Position numbers and translations under genes: made by a program. The notes under the pieces were generated by a model, which did not search any database, had not been told where the DNA came from, and saw nothing but the letters and a program-made list of their open reading frames with translations. Positions 1-6,587 of a DNA stretch of 11,396 nt are shown in pieces (position 1 is the stretch's first letter; the number at the start of each line of letters is the position of its first letter). The stretch comes from an uncultured Flammeovirgaceae bacterium. Lineage in GTDB: Bacteria > Bacteroidota > Bacteroidia > Cytophagales > Cyclobacteriaceae. Location: positions 1 to 11,396 of the forward strand of contig CAMPJM010000088.1 in NCBI GenBank assembly GCA_946886805.1. The letters run 5' to 3'.

Positions 1-2
1 TG

Positions 3-660
3 GTGTGCCGTGCATGGCAAATAACTTGACGGTGAAAGTCCGTTATGGGGGTTTGTAGTTGCCAACCATTAGCCAATAGCAAGGGTGTCCTTCGTGAGGG
101 GGAATCTGAAGGAAGCTGGCGGCAAAGTTCCGACCCGAGGAACACGAACATCATCAGGCATACCCGATGGGGATGAGTTTGCCACACAAAACGAAGTCCT
201 AAAACTACACGGACGTTGGGGTGTAAATGGTGCGGGTACATGGAATGAAGGTTATTTGTCTTACCACGGGAGATCTCACGGACGCACGGAAACGGAGTAT
301 GAAGTGCGGTCGAAACAAGGTTTATCGTGAGAAGTCAGCAGAGGTCATAGTAGCTATTGGTAACGAGCCATGAATAGATACCATGGAGGTCTCACAAGAT
401 AGTGAAGGACTGAACCCTGTAGTGGAAAGTAAATGAATGTTACCGATTGAACTTGATAACCAGATGCTCGAAAGAGGCTCCTTACTATAAGATAGGACGG
501 AATCCGAAAATAGGTAAGAGTGTGTTTTTTCTATATTGGATAACTGAAAACAACTTTCACCCATCATAAGATGTAAAGCAGGGAACCGCCGTATACCGAA
601 CGGTACGTACGGTGGTGTGGGAGGTCGAAACAGGAACTAATCCTGTTTCTCCTACCCGAT
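3..660 (+). mobile_element. Group II intron lacking its encoded protein (ORF-less ribozyme)
   Basis: This is a self-splicing retroelement RNA of about 658 nt. The 5' end GTGTGCCG at 3-10 fits the conserved group II start (GUGYG). The stretch from about 40 to 180 (GAAAGTCC, GCCAACCATTAGCC, GGGTGTCC, GAATCTGAAGGAAGCTGG) is typical of domain I of bacterial introns. The run at 325-353 (GTGAGAAGTCAGCAGAGG, then TCATAGTAG) is the usual core just before domain IV. Domain V (585-616) and domain VI with a bulged A (654) can be folded by eye, and the element ends in CCCGAT at 660. Domain IV (about 354-580) normally carries a reverse transcriptase/maturase of roughly 400-600 residues. Here it is about 230 nt with stops in all frames, so the protein is deleted and any splicing or mobility would need a maturase supplied in trans. 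Open frames across this region (for example 85-330, +) follow ribozyme sequence and are not genes. The upstream exon is outside the window, so the exact 5' boundary is inferred from the motif. Confidence 0.87.
585..660 (+). ncRNA. Group II intron domains V and VI
   Basis: Domain V folds as a 9-bp lower helix (585-593 with 608-616, one G-U pair), a 2-nt CG bulge (606-607), a 4-bp upper helix (594-597 with 602-605) and a GAAC tetraloop (598-601). This is the standard architecture of the catalytic domain. Domain VI follows: GAAACAGGA (627-635) pairs with TCCTGTTTC (641-649), above a basal helix of GGG and AGG against CCT and CCC. A single unpaired A at 654 lies in the 3' strand, the seventh base from the intron end, where the lariat branch point is expected. 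All catalytic features visible here are intact, so the ribozyme core is not obviously dead despite the lost protein. Confidence 0.85.
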
Positions 661-858
661 GATGATGAATTATACTATACAAAATGTTCCATCCGCCAAG
701 GCTTTGATACCCGTCCGATCGATTGTCTCTGAGATTATCAGGAAGATCAAAATGCACTTCTTCTTTGGTAATATAGCGGTCGGACAAGCTTTTTAGAGGC
801 CACAATTCCAACCATATTTTAAAATACGGTGTCTTAAACAAAACCACAATCCTCTAAA
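661..858. other. Intron 3' flank, possible remnant of an interrupted gene
   Basis: No convincing gene is visible. Directly after the intron the + strand reads a short open frame of 45 codons from ATG 662 to a stop near 796. The - strand is open from a GTG at 847 back into the intron, encoding 62 codons outside it with a plausible mixed composition (for example SLSDRYITKEEVHFDLPDN). Either could be the truncated end of a gene split by the intron; I recognise neither. A 9-bp inverted repeat, TTTTAGAGG (791-799) and CCTCTAAAA (851-859), brackets the region just before the lipoprotein start. No TAnnTTTG promoter box was found before the gene at 859. Confidence 0.3.
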
Positions 859-1236
859 ATGAAAGCTTTTATACTTTTCTTGTTGCTTGCCAGTTTTGTC
901 TCCTGTCAATCTAACGAAGTAAATCCCGAAGGAATCAGAGCCTTGGAATCTACTTGTGATAATGTTTCGGATCCGCTTGCCGATTTACCATGGTTGAAGG
1001 AAATGGTTCTTGAGGCTGCGGCTAAGGAGCGCGACGAATATTGCTATACGGCCTCCATAATGCAAGGGACCTATGACAATGAAACTGTTTTTATTCCCAT
1101 AACCGGTGGAGGGGCACTTTGTTGCCCTTGTGTAGGCAACGTGGTTTTTAATTGCGAGGGTGAAGTGCTTTTTTCATGTAACCCGGAAGAAGAGGCGAAG
1201 GTAAAAAGAAAAAGTGTTATTTGGGAAAAAAAGTAA
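859..1236 (+). CDS. Small cysteine-containing lipoprotein (DUF6970-like, tentative)
   Basis: This encodes a 125-residue exported lipoprotein of unknown function. Residues 1-15 form a lysine-led hydrophobic signal peptide ending in SFVSC, so signal peptidase II would cleave before Cys16 and the protein would be lipid-anchored in the envelope. The mature part contains DPLADLPWLKEMV (about 38-50), a GTYDNETVFIP segment (about 70-80), GGGALCCPC (83-91), and VVFNCEGEVLFSC (94-106). The arrangement of LPWLKE, a strand with a tyrosine turn, then NC-G-V resembles small Bacteroidota lipoproteins that I recall as DUF6970-like; this is from memory and unchecked. The several cysteines could form disulfides or bind metal, but that is speculation. 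No Shine-Dalgarno precedes ATG 859, as usual in the phylum. It is a lone gene between the intron flank and a convergent nuclease-family gene. Confidence 0.75.
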   Translation: MKAFILFLLLASFVSCQSNEVNPEGIRALESTCDNVSDPLADLPWLKEMVLEAAAKERDEYCYTASIMQGTYDNETVFIPITGGGALCCPCVGNVVFNCEGEVLFSCNPEEEAKVKRKSVIWEKK

Positions 1237-1425
1237 TAGGCTTTTATCCGATAAATCCTGGCATTTGAGAATCTTTTGCAGCGAAATTGCTTTTTAAGGC
1301 AAATCTCTCGGCCGGTAATCGTTTCGCCGTCACCTATCACATATTATTGGAAATGTCCGCGCCAGTCTTTGAGATTTGCAGAACAATTTAAAGATGGTGT
1401 TACTGGCTTCTGTTTTTTGCTAAGT

Positions 1426-2139
1426 TCATATGTCAAAAGTTACTGATAAAGGGTTATGATCACTACAATGCGTCCAATCCTCATAAAGTCCAACTTCTAC
1501 ATTTGTTAATTTTTCTATAAAGTCATTTGAAGCAAAACAATAATCAATGTGATAAGGCTTGTCTCGATGCCGATACATAAACAAGGTTGGATGTTCCTCC
1601 TTGCCTTGCTGGTAGCCATAAAACTTATGATAAGCACTAAAAATCCCCTTAGTTTCTAACTTTTTCACAACTGCCGAATGGTTCCCTTCTCTGTAGCCCT
1701 TGTCCCAAACGGTATTGCTATTGAAGTCACCCACCAAAATCGTTCCGCTGTCTGATAGCAAATGGTCATAATAATTGATCGCTTTCCAAACTTGAGTAAT
1801 ATAATTTCCGTCCTTGTCGTGAGGATTATTAACCCAGATAGCAAATAATGTAAAATCCAATTGTCCACCAGTGACTGATAAAGGCAAAATGTTCTTGAAA
1901 TTGGGATTATGAATATCAAGTAATTTAAATTTATAATTACTATACGAAAAAATCCCCAATCCTTTATTCAGATTTGTCCCGTACCAAAAAACATCAGTTG
2001 GTATTGGCGATTCTTTATTAAATTTTAGCTTATCTGGATGTTCACATTCAGGAACGATTAAAATATCTGGCTGAAGTTTTAGAATGAAGTCTGCTTTTTT
2101 TCGGAAAGCCATATTACAATTCCATGTTACAATCTTCAT
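1426..2139 (-). CDS. Endonuclease/exonuclease/phosphatase (DNase I-like fold) family protein
   Basis: This 237-residue protein belongs to the Mg2+-dependent EEP superfamily, which includes exonuclease III, DNase I and phospholipid or inositol phosphatases. The family signatures occur in order: TWNCN at 5-9 (first metal-site Asn), PECE at 30-33 (metal-binding Glu31), GDFNSN at 137-142 (Asp138 and Asn140 of the active site), HIDY at 197-200, and SDHNP at 226-230 (terminal Asp-His pair). No signal peptide or membrane segment is evident, so it is likely cytoplasmic. The length suits a single EEP domain. Substrate cannot be deduced: it is shorter and less conserved than typical XthA, so a repair AP endonuclease is possible but unproven. 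It is separated by about 196 bp from the co-directional RluA-family gene upstream and converges with the lipoprotein gene; an operon with rluA is not clearly indicated. Confidence 0.85.
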   Translation of the reverse strand: MKIVTWNCNMAFRKKADFILKLQPDILIVPECEHPDKLKFNKESPIPTDVFWYGTNLNKGLGIFSYSNYKFKLLDIHNPNFKNILPLSVTGGQLDFTLFAIWVNNPHDKDGNYITQVWKAINYYDHLLSDSGTILVGDFNSNTVWDKGYREGNHSAVVKKLETKGIFSAYHKFYGYQQGKEEHPTLFMYRHRDKPYHIDYCFASNDFIEKLTNVEVGLYEDWTHCSDHNPLSVTFDI

Positions 2140-2335
2140 TCTGTTGGTTTAAGAACGCTATGTCGGTTTTTTTGCAGTTGCCAGTAACTTTAGGTAATAC
2201 AGCGGCCAGATCAGTTTTAGCTACTACTGCATGTCTTACAAACATTCCTGGTCGTGCGCCCCGCCTATGTCGCCCCTCAATCTGAGCATCCCGCTCTTGC
2301 ACAGAAAAGGTATTATGCATCCCGATCAATCGACG
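2140..2335. other. GC-rich spacer of unknown origin
   Basis: This spacer lies between two minus-strand genes. Positions 2251-2300 contain 33 G or C bases out of 50 by hand count, far above the surrounding coding sequence. The motif CTATGTCG occurs twice (around 2158-2165 and 2264-2271). The minus strand is open from about 2329 to 2154 and beyond, reading fragments such as RDAQIEGRHRRGARPGMFVR. I do not recognise this as a protein, and it lacks a convincing start context. It could be a fragment of a repeat or mobile element, or a degenerate gene. No terminator or promoter box was identified. Confidence 0.35.
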
Positions 2336-3082
2336 CTACAGCAGCTTATCAAGATCTTTATTCTTAATTTTAACAGGATCTTCCAGAGATAAAAACTGCT
2401 CCCAAAAATCATTTTCAGGCAAGGACGCAACAAGTAATAAAGTTTCCTTTTTAATCGGATGAACAAACCGCAGTTGCTTCGCATGCAAATTGATATTGCC
2501 ATCAATATTTGGTTTGGAAAAGCCATATTTAATGTCGCCTCTAATAGGACAGCCCATGCTAGCTAGTTGAACACGGATTTGATGAGGCCTCCCTGTCGTT
2601 GGCTGCACCTCCAATAAGTAGTGTTGGTTTAATTTACCCAATACTTTATAAAACAATTCTGCCTTTTTACTATCCGGAACCTGCTTGTCAAAGGCTTGCG
2701 CCACATTTTTATCGCTATCCTTAGTCAGATAATGAACCAAGTTATCTTTTTCTTTAGGCGGATGATTTTTGACAACCGCCCAATAGGTTTTGTAAACTTC
2801 TTTCGTTCTGAAAAGCGCATTCATTCTCTCCAACCCTTTTGAAGTTTTGGCGAGTACCACTACTCCGCTCACAGGCCGGTCAAGTCTGTGCACTAATCCC
2901 ATGAAAACATTTCCAGGTTTTTCGTAAACTACCCGGATATACTCTTTATAAACATCAACAAGTGCTTTGTCACCCGTTATATCACCTTGCACAAGTTGCC
3001 CCGCATCCTTGTTTACAATCAACAAGTGATTGTCTTCATATAGAATTTTTGCTGCCAGTGCCTTTATCTCTTCCTGCTTCAT
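2336..3082 (-). CDS. RluA-family RNA pseudouridine synthase
   Basis: This 248-residue cytoplasmic enzyme should isomerise specific uridines to pseudouridine in rRNA or tRNA. The catalytic motif HRLDRPVSG is at 65-73, with Asp68 as the nucleophilic aspartate; most family members read HRLDKxTSG, so the RPV variant is a mild departure. The conserved PTTGRPHQIR motif at 161-170 and LLIVNKDAG at 20-28 support the RluA fold. No S4 RNA-binding domain precedes the catalytic domain, unlike RluC and RluD, so the protein is closer in size to RluA or TruC. The RNA target site cannot be assigned. The start ATG at 3082 is followed directly by the family N-terminus. A 7-bp inverted repeat TTTAATT/AATTAAA lies immediately upstream (3086-3102), with no Shine-Dalgarno. 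Confidence 0.92.
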   Translation of the reverse strand: MKQEEIKALAAKILYEDNHLLIVNKDAGQLVQGDITGDKALVDVYKEYIRVVYEKPGNVFMGLVHRLDRPVSGVVVLAKTSKGLERMNALFRTKEVYKTYWAVVKNHPPKEKDNLVHYLTKDSDKNVAQAFDKQVPDSKKAELFYKVLGKLNQHYLLEVQPTTGRPHQIRVQLASMGCPIRGDIKYGFSKPNIDGNINLHAKQLRFVHPIKKETLLLVASLPENDFWEQFLSLEDPVKIKNKDLDKLL

Positions 3083-3216
3083 GGGTTTAATTTCTAATTA
3101 AATAATTTACCAATGTGAAAATTGTTCAAACCGTATCTTCCTGAACCCTGAGATCTTAAGCGTTAATCTTTGGCATATTTTCATTGACAAATCGAAACAT
3201 TCGATCATTGCTTGAA

Positions 3217-3276
3217 CCTTGGTACACTAATTCAATAGCACATTAGTACATTGGTACATTAATTCCTTGGTACATC
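3217..3276. repeat. Cluster of degenerate GTACATT-type short repeats
   Basis: A 15-base unit TTGGTACAYTAATTC occurs at 3219-3233 and 3251-3265. Partial units sit beside it: ATTAGTACATTGG (3242-3254) and CCTTGGTACATC (3265-3276). The last copy runs into the stop codon of prfC (3275-3277). Short GTACATT/GCACATT-like reiterations are something I recall between genes in Bacteroidota genomes; their function is unknown. They are not CRISPR, because spacers are absent or only a few bases long. A nearby perfect inverted repeat, ATCGAA-ACA-TTCGAT (3191-3205), may be an independent element. Confidence 0.6.
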
Positions 3277-4855
3277 AAAATTCTGACGTAAAATGAAAGT
3301 TAATATCAGGAAAGTTCTCCTGCACCATTTGCAACCAGGCCTTTGTTTCCGCCATAAACACAAGCTTTCCTTCCTTATCCCTGGCTATATGCCTGTATTT
3401 AGAATTGACGAATTCTTTTAATTTTTTCTTGTCGCTGCTACTTATCCAACAAGCTTTATACAAGCTGGTATGGTCAAAACGGCAAGTGGCTCCATATTCA
3501 TTCTTAAGCCTGTACTGGATTACCTCATATTGCAAGGCTCCAACTGTTCCCACCACTTTTCTGCTACCCATTTCATAAGTAAACAACTGCGCAACACCTT
3601 CATCCATTAACTGTACAAGACCTTTTTCTAATTGTTTGGTCTTCATAGCATCAAGATTGATCACCTCCTTGAATAACTCTGGCGAAAAGCTTGGAATTCC
3701 CTTGAACGTGCCTTTTTCCCCTTCTGTCAATGTGTCTCCAATTTTCAAATTGCCGGTATCATACAGACCAACAATGTCACCGGGCCAGGCTTCATCCACA
3801 ATCTCCTTATCCTGCGCCATAAAGGCAGTAGCATTCGAAAATTTGACATTTTTATCGAGCCTTACATGGTGATAGTTCTGATTTCTTTCAAATTTACCAG
3901 AGCATACCCTTACAAATGCGATCCTGTTCCTGTGTTTTGGATCCATATTAGCATGAATCTTAAAAACAAAACCAGAAAATTTATCTTCATCTGGCTTCAC
4001 AACGCGCTCTTCGGTTTCCCTGAATTTTGGATATGGAGCAATTTGAATAAAACAGTCTAAAAGCTCCTGAACCCCGAAATTATTAACGGCACTTCCAAAA
4101 AAAACAGGAGCAACTTTGCCTTCTAAATATGTCTGCTGATCAAAAGCAGGGTAAACCCCTTCTATTAATTCCACGTCTTCCCTTAATGCTAAAGCATCAT
4201 TTTTGCCGATATGCTTTTCTAATTGTGGATCATAAATATCTTCAACGTTCACCACCTCATCTGTTAACTTCTGCTTACTTGGCTGAAAAAGTACGAGGTT
4301 CTTTTGGAAGAGACTATACACCCCTTTGAAAGACTTACCCATACCGATGGGCCAGCTTAAAGGTCTAACCTTTATATTTAATTTTTCTTCGATTTCATCC
4401 AGCAAATCGTATGGGTCCTGACCTTCTCTATCTAATTTATTTATAAAAACTATTACCGGAGTGTTCCGCATCCTGCATACTTCCATTAGCTTCTCTGTCT
4501 GGATCTCAACCCCCTTAACACAATCAATAACCAAAATAACGCTATCCACCGCTGTAAGTGTCCGATAGGTATCTTCTGCAAAATCCTGGTGACCAGGTGT
4601 ATCCAATAAATTAATTTTTACATCCTTATATTCAAAGCCCATTACAGAAGTAGCAACGGAAATACCTCTCTGCCTCTCAATTTCCATGAAGTCGGAGGTA
4701 GCATGCTTTGATATTTTATTCGATTTTACTGCTCCAGCCGTTTTAATAGCCCCACCAAATAACAACAACTTTTCCGTGAGAGTGGTTTTTCCTGCATCCG
4801 GGTGACTGATAATTCCAAAAGTCCTTCGTTTTGCAATTTCCTGCGCAATGGTCAT
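3275..4855 (-). CDS. prfC: Peptide chain release factor 3 (RF3)
   Basis: RF3 is a translational GTPase that removes RF1 or RF2 from the ribosome after peptide release. The 526-residue length matches the family (E. coli RF3 is about 529). The GTPase motifs appear in order: SHPDAGKTT (17-25, P-loop), ERQRGISV (60-67, switch I region), DTPGHQDF (85-92, G3) and NKLD (139-142, G4). The remainder includes the elongation-factor-like domain II and an RF3-type C-terminal domain. The [20 protein letters not shown] start is typical of RF3 and distinguishes it from EF-G and RF2. The gene is intact with no frameshift. It is transcribed away from the beta-barrel gene at 4994, with a consensus promoter box 23 bp before its start. 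It is probably monocistronic, since the downstream gene lies 192 bp away behind repeats. Confidence 0.97.
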   Translation of the reverse strand: MTIAQEIAKRRTFGIISHPDAGKTTLTEKLLLFGGAIKTAGAVKSNKISKHATSDFMEIERQRGISVATSVMGFEYKDVKINLLDTPGHQDFAEDTYRTLTAVDSVILVIDCVKGVEIQTEKLMEVCRMRNTPVIVFINKLDREGQDPYDLLDEIEEKLNIKVRPLSWPIGMGKSFKGVYSLFQKNLVLFQPSKQKLTDEVVNVEDIYDPQLEKHIGKNDALALREDVELIEGVYPAFDQQTYLEGKVAPVFFGSAVNNFGVQELLDCFIQIAPYPKFRETEERVVKPDEDKFSGFVFKIHANMDPKHRNRIAFVRVCSGKFERNQNYHHVRLDKNVKFSNATAFMAQDKEIVDEAWPGDIVGLYDTGNLKIGDTLTEGEKGTFKGIPSFSPELFKEVINLDAMKTKQLEKGLVQLMDEGVAQLFTYEMGSRKVVGTVGALQYEVIQYRLKNEYGATCRFDHTSLYKACWISSSDKKKLKEFVNSKYRHIARDKEGKLVFMAETKAWLQMVQENFPDINFHFTSEF

Positions 4856-4877
4856 ATATAATAGAATTTTACGGCTG

Positions 4878-4885
4878 CAAAGGTA
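4878..4885 (-). promoter_or_regulatory. Bacteroidota -7 promoter box for prfC
   Basis: On the minus strand the sequence reads TACCTTTG followed by CAGCC, a perfect match to the phylum's TAnnTTTG -7 element. The predicted start site would be roughly 7 bases further on, giving a leader of about 15 nt before ATG 4855. I do not see a clear TTG -33 element at the expected spacing of about 20 bp. Confidence 0.6.
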
Positions 4886-4962
4886 CGGAAATTCTATCCT
4901 ATACTAATAAAAGAAATATATATTTCTCAGTATAAAATTGCACTTAAACAATTTTATATATA

Positions 4963-4970
4963 TAATTATG
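4963..4970 (+). promoter_or_regulatory. Possible -7 box for the beta-barrel gene
   Basis: TAATTATG matches TAnnTTTG at all but one fixed position. A TTG at 4938-4940 lies 22 bp upstream, at the wide end of acceptable spacing. The start codon is 24 bp downstream. The whole region is AT-rich, so a chance match is quite possible. Confidence 0.3.
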
Positions 4971-4993
4971 TACTATTTAACTTAAAATGAAAA

Positions 4994-5587
4994 ATGAGAA
5001 ATTTTATAAACATAGCCTTCGGAGTAATCGTAACCTTAATGTATTGTTCACAAGAATCCTTTGGGCAAAATTCAGGATTTGGGATAAAAGGCGGAATAAA
5101 CATTTCTAATCAAAAGATATCCGGGCAGGGGATTTCAATAACCCCTGATGCCAATATAAAACCCCATTTCGGAATTTTTTATAATACTATGGTAAGTGAA
5201 GCGCTAGCTATTCAAAGTGAGGTTTTATATTCTTCCCAAAGCACGGGCAAACTTGACCTGGGATTTGGGAAGGATGGCATCACCTATAATTATTTAAACA
5301 TTCCAATGATGCTTAAGTACTACCCGACAGGAAGCTTAAATCTCCACGCCGGGCCACAATTAGGCATTTTACTTAGCGGCGATGAATATAATGGTGTAAG
5401 CGTAATTGATGAAGCGAATAAAGTGGAACTAAGTTTTGGATTTGGATTAGAAATTTATTTAACCCAGAGTTTGGGTTTGAGCGGTAGATATGTGTTAGGA
5501 ATGTCGGATGTTTATGAAGAAGAAGGAGATGCCCATCAGAAGAATAGAAACATTCAATTTTCATTGCTTTTTGCCTTTCAGAAATAA
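4994..5587 (+). CDS. Outer-membrane beta-barrel protein (PorT/OMP_b-brl_2-like)
   Basis: This 197-residue protein is predicted to be exported and inserted in the outer membrane. Residues 1-24 are a signal peptide (hydrophobic FINIAFGVIVTLMYC, then a probable signal peptidase I site at SFG before Gln25). The mature part begins with GFGIKGGINISN, the hallmark first strand of small Bacteroidota barrels, and alternates amphipathic strands ending in aromatic residues (NYLNIPMMLKYYP, NLHAGPQLGILL, LSGRYVLGM). It ends in IQFSLLFAFQK, a typical last strand. Function is unknown; such proteins are often porin-like or structural. ATG 4994 was chosen because the ATG at 4987 is in another frame and gives no signal peptide. 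It is divergent from prfC and convergent with the TonB gene. Confidence 0.85.
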   Translation: MRNFINIAFGVIVTLMYCSQESFGQNSGFGIKGGINISNQKISGQGISITPDANIKPHFGIFYNTMVSEALAIQSEVLYSSQSTGKLDLGFGKDGITYNYLNIPMMLKYYPTGSLNLHAGPQLGILLSGDEYNGVSVIDEANKVELSFGFGLEIYLTQSLGLSGRYVLGMSDVYEEEGDAHQKNRNIQFSLLFAFQK

Positions 5588-5588
5588 C

Positions 5589-5614
5589 AACGGGAGGTGT
5601 TTATTCCTCCCGTT
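5589..5614. terminator. Hairpin between convergent genes, probable bidirectional terminator
   Basis: AACGGGAGG (5589-5597) and CCTCCCGTT (5606-5614) form a perfect 9-bp stem with an 8-nt loop, placed 1 bp after one stop codon and 12 bp before the other. Both strands have only modest T-rich tails (TTCAACTTT on +, GTTATTTC on -), so it may work less like a textbook intrinsic terminator and more as a 3'-end stabiliser. Confidence 0.65.
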
Positions 5615-5626
5615 CAACTTTAAGCC

Positions 5627-6304
5627 TTATTTTAATTCAAAAGAATATTGAATTGGAATTTGCATTCTGGTCTGGAAAGGAATACCTGCCTTTAATCCCG
5701 GTTTCCATTTGGGTGAATTCTTCAGCACTTCTATAGCTGCATTGTTTAGATCCTTGTTAACCCCTTTTATCACTTTAATATTGGTTATGCTCCCTTCCTC
5801 ATTTATAACAAAAGAAAGGACAACCAAACCCATGGTACCGTTTACTTTTGCGCTTGCAGGATATTCAAGATTCTTTCTTAAATATTCATAAAATTTCGCT
5901 TCTCCACCAATAAAAGAAGGCGCAGATACTGAATAATCAACAAATTCTGGAGCATCCTCATCCTTGAGCTCGGGTAAGTCATCCAAGCCATAACTCTCCG
6001 TAGGTTCGGTGAAATCTTCTGGTGATAGTAGATCTTTTACGTCTGTTAGTTCAAGGGGTTCATTATCAAGCACTTCTTTTATAATTGCTGGTTTAGGTTT
6101 TGGAGGCACCGTATGGACGGTTACAATTATATCATCCACATCTATAACTTCCGTACCCGGCTCCTCAAAATCTACGATCGGAATTATTTCCCCAGTTCTC
6201 CATTCAAAAGCTGTAATAACAGCGGACAACGCAATGACCAATCCTATACTAAAAAACAACGGTCTTTTTTTTAATAATTCCTGATTTGCTGACATTGGCT
6301 TCAT
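5627..6304 (-). CDS. TonB-family energy transducer
   Basis: This inner-membrane-anchored protein would pass proton-motive force, via ExbB/ExbD, to TonB-dependent outer-membrane receptors. From the chosen start it has 225 residues. A short cytoplasmic N-terminus (NQELLKKRP) leads to a single transmembrane helix FFSIGLVIALSAVITAFEW at about 17-35, the form usual in Bacteroidota. A Pro/Glu/Asp-rich periplasmic spacer follows (PPKPKP at about 67-72, then acidic stretches). The C-terminal TonB domain begins near YPASAKVNGTMGLVVLSFVI and ends with WKPGLKAGIPFQTRMQIPI. The frame extends upstream to a TTG at 6328, but ATG 6304 (or ATG 6295) puts a normal short tail before the helix. No exbB, exbD or receptor genes are adjacent, so partners must be elsewhere. 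No clear promoter was found. Confidence 0.9.
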   Translation of the reverse strand: MKPMSANQELLKKRPLFFSIGLVIALSAVITAFEWRTGEIIPIVDFEEPGTEVIDVDDIIVTVHTVPPKPKPAIIKEVLDNEPLELTDVKDLLSPEDFTEPTESYGLDDLPELKDEDAPEFVDYSVSAPSFIGGEAKFYEYLRKNLEYPASAKVNGTMGLVVLSFVINEEGSITNIKVIKGVNKDLNNAAIEVLKNSPKWKPGLKAGIPFQTRMQIPIQYSFELK

Positions 6305-6372
6305 ATAATTACTATTTAAGGTTAGCAATAATTTTCACTCCTATTAATTTACAATATTTTGCTTAAAAAAGA

Positions 6373-6380
6373 TAATTTTG
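6373..6380 (+). promoter_or_regulatory. Possible distal -7 box for dnaK
   Basis: TAATTTTG is a full match to TAnnTTTG, pointing toward dnaK. No TTG is present about 20 bp upstream; the nearest (6359-6361) is only 11 bp away. If used, it would give a leader of about 200 nt containing the GC-rich hairpin at 6434-6461. The region is AT-rich, so a chance match cannot be excluded. No CIRCE (HrcA-binding) element was seen anywhere in the spacer. Confidence 0.35.
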
Positions 6381-6432
6381 CTCAATAAATTTTGGTTGCC
6401 AATAGTCACATCCAAAACAGATTAAAAAAGAA

Positions 6433-6462
6433 GAGGGGTGGAGTGGCGAGACCCCACCCCTT
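6433..6462. other. GC-rich hairpin upstream of dnaK
   Basis: AGGGGTGG (6434-6441) pairs perfectly with CCACCCCT (6454-6461), enclosing a 12-nt loop, and a G-U pair extends it by one. On the minus strand the stem is followed by CTTCTTTTTTAATC, the layout of an intrinsic terminator for leftward transcription. On the plus strand there is no T tract. The 283-bp spacer is otherwise AT-rich. The element could stop antisense transcription entering the tonB promoter region, end a short leftward RNA, or act as a leader structure of dnaK. An inverted repeat TGACA-ATA-TGTCA lies downstream at 6489-6501. Confidence 0.6.
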
Positions 6463-6587
6463 ATGTACCGACTGCGCTCATTTATATATGACAATATGTC
6501 ACAAAAATCCTCTTGGCATAACCATTGATAAAAGATCACTATAGAATTGAATTATTTGATAATATTTAGAAAAAAGACATTTATATC

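Noticed and set aside
85..330. Open frame of 81 codons on the + strand
   Set aside because: It lies wholly within the conserved domain I-III region of the group II intron; the conservation is of RNA structure, not protein.
557..847. Minus-strand frame of 96 codons as a real gene
   Set aside because: A third of it crosses intron domains V-VI, so it cannot be a native gene as it stands; kept only as a possible interrupted-gene hint.
2114..2329. Minus-strand frame of 71 codons in the GC-rich spacer as a gene
   Set aside because: It overlaps the start of the EEP gene, has no recognisable domain and no start context; treated as spacer of unknown origin.
3217..3276. CRISPR array
   Set aside because: Units are short and degenerate, spacing is irregular, spacers are absent or only a few bases, and no cas genes are nearby.
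3866..4329. Small + strand frames opposite prfC
   Set aside because: They are antisense to well-conserved RF3 coding sequence and have no homologous features or start signals.
5627..6328. TonB gene starting at TTG 6328
   Set aside because: ATG 6304 or 6295 gives the short cytoplasmic tail usual in Bacteroidota TonB proteins; the extra eight residues are not needed.
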